A DNA stretch of 46,147 nt from positions 1-46,147 of the forward strand of contig CAZWGO010000017.1 in NCBI GenBank assembly GCA_964633355.1, given 5' to 3'. The position numbers and the translations under genes are program-made. Each line of letters begins with the position of its first letter. The stretch's first letter is position 1. The stretch comes from Micavibrio_B sp964633355. GTDB taxonomy: Bacteria > Pseudomonadota > Alphaproteobacteria > Micavibrionales > Micavibrionaceae. The notes beneath the pieces were generated by a model. That model saw only the letters and a list, made by a program, of their open reading frames with translations, had not been told where the DNA came from and did not search any database. Of the stretch, positions 33,459-41,965 are shown piece by piece.

Positions 33459-35038
33459 TAACCAAGGTTTGGTCCGGGTCCTATATCAGGTCCTGGCTGA
33501 ATGTCGGGCCCATTGCTTCCGGATAAATTGCCGAGCAATTCGGCATGTTTCCTTGACCATAATCCAATGTCATGTGTTTCAAGGTGGGCTTGCATGCGGG
33601 CGCAGCGGCGGTTGCGCTCCGACTGGGGCATCTGGATGGCCTCAATCATCGCCCGGTAAATATATTCCGTGCCTTCATCAGGGGTTCGGGGATTGACCCA
33701 TCCTGTGCCGGTCGAATTCAGTTTCCGCCCGTCGGGGTCATAGACAAGAGCGCCTTCGCCGCCCATCGTCAATTCCGCTGCAGATCCTGCGCCGGAGGAT
33801 AAAATCAAAACGCCCGATTTATTTGGGTCTTGCGCAGCAACAAATTCTTTAGAAACCAGATTCATTCCATCCCTGTAAGGTGTCACGGTACAAATAGTAT
33901 CCGGTAAGAGCTTGATAAGATCGGCGTGCGGCAGCTGCTTATATACAAGTATCACAGGCGGATTTCCGTTGTGGTACCATTCCTTGTGCTCATTAATACG
34001 TGCAGCAATTTCGCGTATCCGCTCTGCATAGTGGCGGTATTCTTCGATATCGCTTCTTGTTGGCTCAGCGCCTATGACGATTTGCGTCTGGCCTGCATAT
34101 TCGGGGTGGTTTTGAAGAAGTCTTTCATACGCCAGTAAGCGCGGCTCGATTCCTTTGGAATAATCTGCCCGTTCAAAATTTGTAAATTTAATCGGAGCGG
34201 TCAGTTTTTCGGAAATTTCCTTGGCTGCCGAAGAAACCAATTCACCTGTGGCTTTTCTTTTAATGTCCTGAGTATCAATACTGATCGGGTAATGGCCGAT
34301 GCTCAATTCTCGCTCTGCCGTGTCAAAACGGGCCTCTGTATAGGCATCCAATTGAGGCGGATTTTTTATGCCCATATAAGTCATGAAGCGGCGCGCCGTT
34401 TCGTTTGTCTGGAAATTCACGGCATCGCATTCCGCCAAGGATTTCAGCGTGTCAAGAAACGCGCCATGAGCTTCGACGGGTAGTGTGGAAATTCTATCAG
34501 GATCAGGAAGTGGAATGTGATTAAAGAAAACAATAGGATTGGTCACATCTTCTTTCCGCAAAAAAGCAGGCATAGAGAAGTGATGATAATCGTGAATCCA
34601 GATTGGTGTAGTCGTGTCGTTCTGTTCTTTTAATTCTTTGGCCAGTTCTTTTGCCATGATCATGTTTAAGTAGCGGGCACTGAAAGTATCGATCATCCCA
34701 ACATTCTGGGTCAGATCGTAGCGGTCATGGCATAGCGGCCATGTCTGGCTGTTGGAAACTTTATTGTAATGGCTATCCCAGATTGATGGATCGACCATGA
34801 TCTGTTTGACTTTTATACCTTCAACATCGGTTTCATGAATATCGCCGGCGTCAGGTCTGATCGCGTTTTCAGTTGAAGATTGGAAATTTATTTTTAAGTC
34901 ATCGACATTGCCAACGGCATACCAGACAACGTCTTTGAATTCTTTGCAGGCGCGTGCAACGGCCGGGGCCATGCCGCCGGATAAAGGAGCAGTCGGCGGT
35001 CTTGTGGAAACAACGATAATCTTGGAAGACATAGTCAC
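33458..35038 (-). CDS. otsA: Trehalose-6-phosphate synthase (GT20)
   Basis: A 526-residue glycosyltransferase that joins UDP-glucose and glucose-6-phosphate to trehalose-6-phosphate. Visible blocks are the N-terminal VVSTRPP and SGGM loop, HDYHHFSMP, the ADYSKGIEPRLLAYERLL helix and PYRDGMNLVSKEFVAAQ near the C-terminal active site. The last 20 residues are an unusual Gly-Pro-Asp-rich tail. It follows otsB on the same strand with a 54-nt spacer. Confidence 0.93.
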   Translation of the reverse strand: MTMSSKIIVVSTRPPTAPLSGGMAPAVARACKEFKDVVWYAVGNVDDLKINFQSSTENAIRPDAGDIHETDVEGIKVKQIMVDPSIWDSHYNKVSNSQTWPLCHDRYDLTQNVGMIDTFSARYLNMIMAKELAKELKEQNDTTTPIWIHDYHHFSMPAFLRKEDVTNPIVFFNHIPLPDPDRISTLPVEAHGAFLDTLKSLAECDAVNFQTNETARRFMTYMGIKNPPQLDAYTEARFDTAERELSIGHYPISIDTQDIKRKATGELVSSAAKEISEKLTAPIKFTNFERADYSKGIEPRLLAYERLLQNHPEYAGQTQIVIGAEPTRSDIEEYRHYAERIREIAARINEHKEWYHNGNPPVILVYKQLPHADLIKLLPDTICTVTPYRDGMNLVSKEFVAAQDPNKSGVLILSSGAGSAAELTMGGEGALVYDPDGRKLNSTGTGWVNPRTPDEGTEYIYRAMIEAIQMPQSERNRRCARMQAHLETHDIGLWSRKHAELLGNLSGSNGPDIQPGPDIGPGPNLG

Positions 35039-35092
35039 GCCCTTTTACTCAAAAACTATTCTTTGTTACAAAAATACGCAGTTTTATACAAT

Positions 35093-35941
35093 TCAATTCG
35101 GTGTTGCATTGCGTAATGCTGCAGCTAACACCGTATCTCGTATAAAGTTCTTATCATTATATTGCGCAAGTATTTCAGCCAACTCCGCTCGAGCAATTTC
35201 TGGTGTCGAGAAATGAAGATCAGCAATTTTTTTCAATTCTTCATCAGGGCTGACAGCGACCACTATGCCGCCATAAAATTTTACACGGAGCGCGGCAGGA
35301 AGGTCGGCTTCGGAATCGCCCCAGAATACAGGTGTTTTCCGTGTATTTCCTTCTATTGCCATTATGTCATCTATGGCTATTCCCTTATCCTTGCTCTTGA
35401 GCCCCACTTCAATGGCATCAGCTCCGAACTTAATTCCAAGGATTTCTTTGCCGACCTGCCTGTTGTAAACACCTACTGCATCAAGAGCCAATTGGGTCAG
35501 GCAAACTTTAATTTCGTCTTTATTTTCTTCATTCACATTCCGAAAGTGAATTGTGCGGGAAAAAGGTTTTGTTTTTTCTACCCAGGCTGCCGGATCAATT
35601 TTAGCAACGGCAGCCAGATCTGCTTGAATAATAGACCAGTCAGGTCTTGTAACATCATTTTTACCGAAGCCGCGAACATGGCAATGATGCTCTGCCGAAA
35701 TATTCATCTGAAAAGGAAAGAAAATCTGGTCGACAAAAGCCATGTTCCTTCCGGTTACGATGAAAAGATTGCCACCAGTTAGCCTATGTATATTACGCAA
35801 ATCCTGAATAAGCTCTGGGCCCGCGGTAACAGATTCAGGATCATCTTGAAAATCAAGCAGAGTCCCATCTAAATCCGTCGTCCAGACGATATTTTCTATG
35901 CCTATCCTATTGATATATGATGATAATTTTTTAGAACTCAT
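35093..35941 (-). CDS. otsB: Trehalose-6-phosphate phosphatase
   Basis: A 282-residue HAD phosphatase. The nucleophile motif is DLDGTLL (Asp23, Asp25), motif II is IVTGR, and the acidic motif is WGDSEAD near residue 210. It removes phosphate from trehalose-6-phosphate, completing trehalose synthesis with OtsA. Codon use is A+T-richer than in the nearby core genes, a weak hint of transfer. Confidence 0.92.
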   Translation of the reverse strand: MSSKKLSSYINRIGIENIVWTTDLDGTLLDFQDDPESVTAGPELIQDLRNIHRLTGGNLFIVTGRNMAFVDQIFFPFQMNISAEHHCHVRGFGKNDVTRPDWSIIQADLAAVAKIDPAAWVEKTKPFSRTIHFRNVNEENKDEIKVCLTQLALDAVGVYNRQVGKEILGIKFGADAIEVGLKSKDKGIAIDDIMAIEGNTRKTPVFWGDSEADLPAALRVKFYGGIVVAVSPDEELKKIADLHFSTPEIARAELAEILAQYNDKNFIRDTVLAAALRNATPN

Positions 35942-35996
35942 ATAATTACTCTTAAGCTAGAAGGGCATTCTACATTATATTATGAAAATGTCAAAC

Positions 35997-37163
35997 TTAT
36001 AGATGATAAACACTCGTGCCGGGAAGGTAATCGACCGCCAAAGCGGTAAAATCGCGGTTCCAGCTTTCGTTCCAGCCGGTATCTTTGCGTAGATAGCGCT
36101 TTTTGAAGACTTTTTTGGTCTTCTCGAGATAGTCTAGAGCCCGTTTTTCCTGATAGGCGCGCATAACTCGGTGGGCTTTGATGGCCTCGCAGAGCGGCCA
36201 GACCCTCTTTGTGTCCTTTAAAATCTCGCCGGAAGGCTGCTGCTCGTCGAAAATTCCGCCGAATTGGCTGTCATAACCATTTTTACAGCCCCAGTCATAG
36301 AGCGCCTCCATATAGGCGAACGCCTCGTCTTTTTTTTCCGGAAACAGGCGGCGATAGTAATCGAGCAGCCATACCCATTCGAAATGATGACCGGCTTCAA
36401 TTCGATGTCCTTCCGCTTTATGCGGCGTTAAATCATCTTCAAAGAACTCGGTCAGCGTTCCGGTCTCAGAATTAAAAAAGAACCGCGTGAAAAGGTCGTA
36501 GATTTCATGCGCCAGCTTGGCATAGATATCGTCTTTCAGCGCGTCATAGGCAAATAAACAGGCCTCGAGCAAATGCATATGTGGATTTTGACGGCGCAAT
36601 TTTTGAATAGGCGATAGATCCGCATCAAGCGCCTCGTAAAAACCATCACCGCCGCTGTAACGAAATTTTTGATCTATAAGCTGAGCTGTTTCGAGCGCAA
36701 ATCCTGCCGCTTCGTTGTTGTTCGTTGCCTTGGCGTATTGCGAGAAGGCCAGAATGAGAAAGGACTGCGCATAGAGATCGAGATGATCGTCATTGGGTGA
36801 GCCATCATCTTTCACATTAAAAGACCAGCCATGCGTGGCCGGATTATAATAATGCTTGCAGATAAAATCGTATTTCTGGGCTAGTTCGGGAAGAAAGCGA
36901 CCGCTTCCGTTATCCGCATAAACATAGATGTAAAGCTGGCGGCATTGGGTCAGAAGACGCTTATAGCCGAGACCGACCGGTTGAAAATGGCGGTCCAGCC
37001 TTTCGTAAAAACCGCCATTCTCGTGATCGGAGAATTTTTCGAACCAATTCGGTACACAAGTCGTGCGCACAAAATTCGACAGGCTCGGCTTTTGAATTTT
37101 TGGCGGGCGCGGTTTGCCTTCAAATTTAAAGGCGCGCAGCAGAGGGGAGAAAAAAGACGGCAT
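35997..37163 (-). CDS. AGE-family epimerase/isomerase
   Basis: A 388-residue (alpha/alpha)6-barrel protein of the N-acylglucosamine 2-epimerase superfamily. The usual blocks are present: GGFYERLD (50-57), TQCRQLYIY (Arg75), RQNPHMHLLEA (191-201), EAGHHFEWVWLL (256-267) and a late WPLCEAIKA. Members isomerise mannose/fructose or epimerise amino sugars and cellobiose; the substrate cannot be settled. It is the first gene of the sugar cluster and divergent from the dikinase regulator. Confidence 0.88.
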   Translation of the reverse strand: MPSFFSPLLRAFKFEGKPRPPKIQKPSLSNFVRTTCVPNWFEKFSDHENGGFYERLDRHFQPVGLGYKRLLTQCRQLYIYVYADNGSGRFLPELAQKYDFICKHYYNPATHGWSFNVKDDGSPNDDHLDLYAQSFLILAFSQYAKATNNNEAAGFALETAQLIDQKFRYSGGDGFYEALDADLSPIQKLRRQNPHMHLLEACLFAYDALKDDIYAKLAHEIYDLFTRFFFNSETGTLTEFFEDDLTPHKAEGHRIEAGHHFEWVWLLDYYRRLFPEKKDEAFAYMEALYDWGCKNGYDSQFGGIFDEQQPSGEILKDTKRVWPLCEAIKAHRVMRAYQEKRALDYLEKTKKVFKKRYLRKDTGWNESWNRDFTALAVDYLPGTSVYHL

Positions 37164-37216
37164 ATATCAGCACAAAGCGTTTTGGTTTTCAGGTCACTTC
37201 GTTATACCATTGCGTC

Positions 37217-38050
37217 ATGAAAGATGTATATATCCATCTTGTATCCGACGCCACGGGTGCAACCTTGCAAGGGATGGCCTCTGCCGCATTTTCGCAATTC
37301 GAGAATGTAAAGATGGTCGAGCGTTTATGGCCGCTGGTGCGAACGCAAAAGCATCTGGACCGCTTTATCACTGGATTAAAAGCGCATCCGGGGCCTGTAT
37401 TCTTTACGCTCTTCAATGAAGATTTAAGCTCCAAGCTTAAGGAAGCCTGTGAGAGCGAGGGCGTTCCCTATGTCGCAGTCATGGCGCCGATGCTCGATAC
37501 GCTGTCTTCCTATTTAAAACAAAAACCAAAAAATATGCCTGGGCTCCAACATATTCTCGATGACATGTATTTCAAGCGGATAGATGCGCTGGATTTTGCC
37601 ATGGGCTTCGATGACGGTCAGAATTATCAAGGCATCGAAACCTCGGATGTTATTTTGGTCGGCGTATCGCGAACGTCGAAGACGCCGACATGTATATATT
37701 TGGCAAGGCAAGGTATTCGTGCCGCCAATATCCCGCTTGTACCTGGCGTGCAAATTCCAAAAGCAATTCTGACATTGAAACAGCCGCTCTATGTCGGCTT
37801 GACGGAATCTCCCGACCGTTTGATCCAGCTGCGCTCCAGCCGCCTGAAAGTCGATCACGGACAAGAGAGAGTCATGCATAACGCCTATGTCGATCCGGAA
37901 AAAGTCGAAGACGAAGTACGCGATGCGCGTAAATTTTTCCGCGAGCAGGGCTGGCCTGTTATCGATGTTACAAAAAGATCGGTTGAGGAAACATCGGCAG
38001 AAATCATGTTTCTGCTTCAGCGCCGCCGCGAAAGCATGGAGACGATATGA
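37217..38050 (+). CDS. Pyruvate, phosphate dikinase / PEP synthase regulatory protein (DUF299)
   Basis: A 277-residue bifunctional kinase/pyrophosphorylase. The phosphate-binding loop is GVSRTSKTP (149-157), with LVSDATGAT at the start (9-16). It switches pyruvate, phosphate dikinase or PEP synthase off by ADP-dependent phosphorylation and on by phosphorolysis. Here it heads a run of 4-nt overlapping genes. In many alphaproteobacteria maf lies between it and aroE; maf is absent here. Confidence 0.93.
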   Translation: MKDVYIHLVSDATGATLQGMASAAFSQFENVKMVERLWPLVRTQKHLDRFITGLKAHPGPVFFTLFNEDLSSKLKEACESEGVPYVAVMAPMLDTLSSYLKQKPKNMPGLQHILDDMYFKRIDALDFAMGFDDGQNYQGIETSDVILVGVSRTSKTPTCIYLARQGIRAANIPLVPGVQIPKAILTLKQPLYVGLTESPDRLIQLRSSRLKVDHGQERVMHNAYVDPEKVEDEVRDARKFFREQGWPVIDVTKRSVEETSAEIMFLLQRRRESMETI

Positions 38051-38859
38051 AGTGCGCCGGCGTTATCGGTCATCCGATCAATCATAGCAAGTCACCGCTT
38101 ATTCACTCGCATTGGCTGCAAGAAAAGGGCATCGAAGGTGAATATAAAGCGTATGATATAGCACCGGAAAACCTGCGCGATGAAGTTTTGAAACTGCGTG
38201 ATGTCGGATTGTCGGGCATCAATGTCACGCTGCCGCACAAACAGGCTATCATGGATATCTGCACGACATTAAATGATGAGGCTCGAAAAATAGGGGCGGT
38301 TAATACGGTTGTTTTTTATCCGTCCGGTGAAATCGAAGGCCGCAATACCGACGCGTATGGTTTTATCACCAATGCCAAAGAGGCTTATCCAGAGTTTGAT
38401 ATCAAAGGCGCTTCGGCGCTGGTGCTCGGTGCAGGCGGTGCGGCAAGATCGGTTTTATATGCATTAAAGCGCGAAGGCGTCGCCGATATCCGCATTACCA
38501 ATCGCACGATTGAGAATGCCGAGGAACTGGCGGAAGAATTCGGCGCTACCGTCTATGACTGGGACGATAAGGAGGCGGCGTTGAAGAATGCAAGTTTCGT
38601 CGTCAACACGACAAGCCTTGGCATGACCGGCAAACCGGCTTTGCAATTCGATCTCACCAATTTATCATCTGGAGCCTTAGTATATGATATCGTCTATGCG
38701 CCATTGATGACGGAGTTATTAATCGGAGCAAAAGCCAAAGGTTGCAAGATCGTCACCGGTATTGGCATGTTGCTGCATCAGGCGCGGCCCGCCTTTCAGG
38801 CCTTCTTTGGAACATTGCCGGATGTGACGGATAAGCTTCGGGAAAAGGTGCTTCGATGA
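38047..38859 (+). CDS. aroE: Shikimate dehydrogenase
   Basis: A 270-residue enzyme that reduces 3-dehydroshikimate with NADPH. Motifs are NHSKSPLIHSHW at the substrate site, INVTLPHKQ (catalytic Lys), the nucleotide loop GAGGAARSV and NTTSLGM. Start and stop overlap neighbours by 4 nt (ATGA). Confidence 0.96.
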   Translation: MKCAGVIGHPINHSKSPLIHSHWLQEKGIEGEYKAYDIAPENLRDEVLKLRDVGLSGINVTLPHKQAIMDICTTLNDEARKIGAVNTVVFYPSGEIEGRNTDAYGFITNAKEAYPEFDIKGASALVLGAGGAARSVLYALKREGVADIRITNRTIENAEELAEEFGATVYDWDDKEAALKNASFVVNTTSLGMTGKPALQFDLTNLSSGALVYDIVYAPLMTELLIGAKAKGCKIVTGIGMLLHQARPAFQAFFGTLPDVTDKLREKVLR

Positions 38860-39446
38860 AAGTGATCGGCCTTACAGGCTCTGTCGGCATGGGGAAATCA
38901 GCCACAGCATCAATGCTAAGAACGCTCGGCATCGCGGTTCATGATTCCGATGCCGCAGTTCATGAATCTCTGTTACCAAAAGGCAGTGCCTTTTCTGAAG
39001 TTATTCACGCTTTCCCCAAAGCGATTGATAAGAAAAACAATAGTATAGACCGCCAGCTTCTTGGAAAAATCATTTTTGCCGATCCACTGGAGAGGCAAAA
39101 GCTTGAGGCAATTATCCATCCGCATGTCTGGGAATCGCAGCGGAGATTTATCCGTGCCGCCAAGCTGCGCCGGGCGGAGGTGGTGGTTTTGGATATCCCC
39201 CTATTATACGAAACCGGATCCGACAAAAAATGCGACGAAGTTATCGTCGTCACCGCGCCGAATTTTATTCAGCGGCAAAGGGTCTTGCGCCGCCCGGGCA
39301 TGACACAGGAGCGTTTCAACAATATATTGGCCAACCAGATACCGGATTTCGAAAAACGAAAACGCGCGAATTATGTGATTCATACGGGTTTGGGGCGTGC
39401 GCATACATTGCAAGAATTAAAAAAGATATTTAAATTGCCCTCATGA
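38856..39446 (+). CDS. coaE: Dephospho-CoA kinase
   Basis: A 196-residue P-loop kinase that performs the last step of coenzyme A synthesis. Walker A is GSVGMGKSA (8-16), followed by HDSDAAVHE and the IIHPHVW and DIPLLYETG blocks of the family. Coupled to aroE and dnaQ by 4-nt overlaps. Confidence 0.95.
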   Translation: MKVIGLTGSVGMGKSATASMLRTLGIAVHDSDAAVHESLLPKGSAFSEVIHAFPKAIDKKNNSIDRQLLGKIIFADPLERQKLEAIIHPHVWESQRRFIRAAKLRRAEVVVLDIPLLYETGSDKKCDEVIVVTAPNFIQRQRVLRRPGMTQERFNNILANQIPDFEKRKRANYVIHTGLGRAHTLQELKKIFKLPS

Positions 39447-40129
39447 GAGAAATTGCCCTTGATACCGAAACGACCGGTTTTGACCCTGACCAAGGCGACA
39501 AGATCGTCGAGATCGGCTGTGTCGAACTGATGAATCATGTGCCAACGGGTAAGACATGGCATCACTATATTAATCCCGAGCGCGAGATCGACGCCGGTGC
39601 CATTGCCGTTCACGGCATCACCAATGAAAAAGTCAAAGATTGCCCGACATTTGGAGAACTGGTCGGCGACTTCCTGGATTTTGTCGGCGATTCAACGCTC
39701 GTCATTCATAACGCCGAATTCGATATCAAATTTTTAAATGCTGAAATGAAACCGTATGGTTTCCCGCCCTTTAAGCTGGCAAATGCCATCGATACGGTAC
39801 AAATCGCACGCAAGAAATATCCGGGCCAACCGGCCAATCTTGATGCGCTGTGTCGCCGCTTCGGCGTCGATTTATCGGATCGTGATTTCCACGGTGCGCT
39901 TCTCGATGCACAGCTTTTGGCCAAGGTTTATCTGGAGCTTATGGGCGGTCGTCAGCACGGTCTGGGGTTGGATAGCGGACAAGCAGGCGATATCTTTATT
40001 GAAAGCGGCACGATTGCCACGAAAAGAGTTTTCCGTGAACCGCGCGTTTTTGCGGCGCCGGCAGAAGAACTTGAACAACATCAGAAGATGCTGGAAGGCC
40101 TCAAGGGAAATTTGTGGGAAGCGGTTTAG
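39443..40129 (+). CDS. dnaQ: DNA polymerase III epsilon subunit (proofreading exonuclease)
   Basis: A 228-residue DEDDh exonuclease. Exo I is ALDTETTGFD (Asp7, Glu9), Exo II is VIHNAEFDIKFL and Exo III is HGALLDAQLLAKVY. The C-terminal stretch should bind the polymerase subunit. It closes the overlapping run and faces secB across a repeat-rich gap. Confidence 0.95.
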   Translation: MREIALDTETTGFDPDQGDKIVEIGCVELMNHVPTGKTWHHYINPEREIDAGAIAVHGITNEKVKDCPTFGELVGDFLDFVGDSTLVIHNAEFDIKFLNAEMKPYGFPPFKLANAIDTVQIARKKYPGQPANLDALCRRFGVDLSDRDFHGALLDAQLLAKVYLELMGGRQHGLGLDSGQAGDIFIESGTIATKRVFREPRVFAAPAEELEQHQKMLEGLKGNLWEAV

Positions 40130-40313
40130 CTTAGAGTATTCTGATATAAATTAAATATCAAAGAGATAGCTATAGGCTTCTACTTTGTTCTCATTTTTTC
40201 AGGTTTTCATTCTTCGAAGGGATGCACATAATGTGGAGGCAAGCTTCCTCGCGATGACGGCGGGTCATATTTCAATGACTTAACGGGAGTCTCTCTGTTT
40301 GCTCGTCGTTTTT

Positions 40314-40362
40314 CACAGAGGTCACAGAGAGAATATTATAAAATCACTCTGTGACCTCTGTG
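40314..40362. repeat. Perfect 16-bp inverted repeat (hairpin)
   Basis: CACAGAGGTCACAGAG (40314-40329) and CTCTGTGACCTCTGTG (40347-40362) are exactly complementary, with a 17-nt A+T-rich loop. It could act as a bidirectional terminator for the converging dnaQ and secB transcripts, but there is no long U-tract. The sequence belongs to a common intergenic repeat type. Confidence 0.85.
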
Positions 40363-40426
40363 TGATGTTTTATTATGATGTGCATCCCCGCGAAGGCAGG
40401 GATCTGTTTCGAAGCGGCTGGATGCC

Positions 40427-40440
40427 TGCCTGCGCAGGCA
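40427..40440. repeat. Perfect 14-bp palindrome
   Basis: TGCCTGCGCAGGCA is its own reverse complement. It lies within a remnant of a GC-rich interspersed repeat (CCCCGCGAAGGCAGGGATC about 40 nt upstream). Confidence 0.75.
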
Positions 40441-40568
40441 TGCGAGAGGAGTGATGTTTATCCCCTCTGGTTTTCCTTGGGGATGACCGAAAAACGGCGT
40501 GGCTTTTCATGGCAAAGCCTAACCCAAAAAGGATGAGGCATTTTGTAAGTTTTTTCAATAAAAAGCGA

Positions 40569-41078
40569 TCAATTGACAGCTTCTTTTGAAGTCTCTTCTT
40601 CCTTGCCGAATCTTGCCATATACATCGCGTAGAAATCGACCGGTCCGAGCAAGAGCGCCGGGAAACCGCCGCCTTGAGTCAAATCGGATACAATCTGGCG
40701 GACGAAGGGAAATGCGAGACGCGGTACTTCGATCATCAGAAGCGGGTGGCGCTGGTCCTGCGGCACGGAATCCTGAAACGATACGGCAACGCCATAGAGC
40801 ACTTCGGCGATAAAGACCGGTGCGCCATCGCGCATCGCCTTGGCACTGACTTTGATCGTAACCTCGTACAAATCTTTCAGTTTCAAATCGTCGAGATTGC
40901 GGGCATCGAGGTTAATATTAAGGTCCATTTTCGGCGCGGATAAGCCCTGGCGCATCGAATGCGGCGCGGATGGATTTTCAAAAGAAATATCTTTGACATA
41001 CTGGGTGTGAATGATTAGGGGCAGCCCCGGGCTGGAGATCATTTTCTCTTCTGTCGATGTAGTCGTGTCCTGTGTCAT
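40569..41078 (-). CDS. secB: Protein-export chaperone SecB
   Basis: A 169-residue chaperone that keeps preproteins unfolded and hands them to SecA. The core is recognisable: HTQYVKDISFENP, DLNINLDARNL, HPLLMIEVPRLAFPFVRQI and GGFPALLLGPVDF. The ATG at 41078 is chosen for its AAGGAT ribosome site; the open frame extends 10 codons upstream. Its tail carries an acidic KEEETSKEA end. Confidence 0.95.
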   Translation of the reverse strand: MTQDTTTSTEEKMISSPGLPLIIHTQYVKDISFENPSAPHSMRQGLSAPKMDLNINLDARNLDDLKLKDLYEVTIKVSAKAMRDGAPVFIAEVLYGVAVSFQDSVPQDQRHPLLMIEVPRLAFPFVRQIVSDLTQGGGFPALLLGPVDFYAMYMARFGKEEETSKEAVN

Positions 41079-41227
41079 TAAGATATCCTTTCGCCGGTGG
41101 TTTAGCACAAGATTGGCTGGAATATCAAATGAGCAAATATTAAAGGCAGAATATTCAATGACTGGCTAGCTTGTATAATGGGCAAAAACCCTTATATTCG
41201 AATAGAATAACGCCAAGGAGTTTTCTC

Positions 41228-41965
41228 GTGCCTGCCGATCTTATTCTATATGCACTTGTTGCGGTCGTTCTGGTCTTTTGGCTGCGAAATACGCTGGGCA
41301 CCCGCCATGGCGAAGAGCGCCAACGCGACAACCCTCTCAACGACCTTGAGCAAAATCAGGCGAAATCCCCTATAGATCGGGGACGCGTTATCGATATCAC
41401 CGATATTCCACCCGATTTGAATAAAGAATTCGATGCGCGCCGCTTCCCGGGTCTGGATATCAGGCCGGAAGCCGTACAGGGCCTTATTGATATCATGAAA
41501 TATGATTCCAGCTTCGATCCTTATCGCTTTATTCAGGGCGCAAAAGATGCTTTCCCTATGATCGTTGAGGCTTTTGCCGCGGGCGATACCGAGACGCTCC
41601 ATGATTTGCTGGCCCCCAAAATCTATAAATCCTTCGTCGATGTGATAGATGCACGGATAGCGCGCGGTGAAACGATTTCATCCGAAATTCACGCGGTGCG
41701 CAAACTTGAGATTATTGAAACGCGTCTTGCCGGACAGATGGCTTATGTAACGCTGCGCATGACGGCGGATGAAACCTGCGTTATCCGCGATGCTGACAAT
41801 AAAATTATTTCCGGCAATCCGGACCGTGTAACCGAATTGACCGATGTCTGGACATTCGGGCGCAGTATCAACAGCAAGGATCCAAGCTGGCTGGTTTATG
41901 AAACCCGCGACGATGTAAAAGAAGAATCCAAAACGCCCATTCCGGATGTCGATGCGCGTCATTAA
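41228..41965 (+). CDS. Tim44/TimA-like domain protein
   Basis: The GTG at 41228 is preferred: AAGGAG lies 7 nt upstream and the protein then begins with a membrane helix (LILYALVAVVLVFWL). This gives 245 residues. The C-terminal half is the Tim44-like domain (FIQGAKDAFPMIVEAFAAGD, LTDVWTFGR, WLVYET). In alphaproteobacteria this protein is next to secB and mltA and is the bacterial relative of mitochondrial Tim44; the bacterial role is not firmly established. It overlaps mltA by 20 nt. Confidence 0.9.
   Translation: MPADLILYALVAVVLVFWLRNTLGTRHGEERQRDNPLNDLEQNQAKSPIDRGRVIDITDIPPDLNKEFDARRFPGLDIRPEAVQGLIDIMKYDSSFDPYRFIQGAKDAFPMIVEAFAAGDTETLHDLLAPKIYKSFVDVIDARIARGETISSEIHAVRKLEIIETRLAGQMAYVTLRMTADETCVIRDADNKIISGNPDRVTELTDVWTFGRSINSKDPSWLVYETRDDVKEESKTPIPDVDARH

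Larger units (their letters stand above)
40130..40568. other. Non-coding repeat mosaic between dnaQ and secB
   Basis: This 439-nt stretch has no convincing gene. It holds remnants of at least three interspersed repeat types: a GCAAGCTTCCTCGCGATGACGG fragment type near 40240-40262, the perfect hairpin at 40314-40362, and CCCCGCGAAGGCAGGGATC / TGCCTGCGCAGGCA palindromes at 40383-40442. It looks like a collection site for small repeats between two converging genes. Confidence 0.7.
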
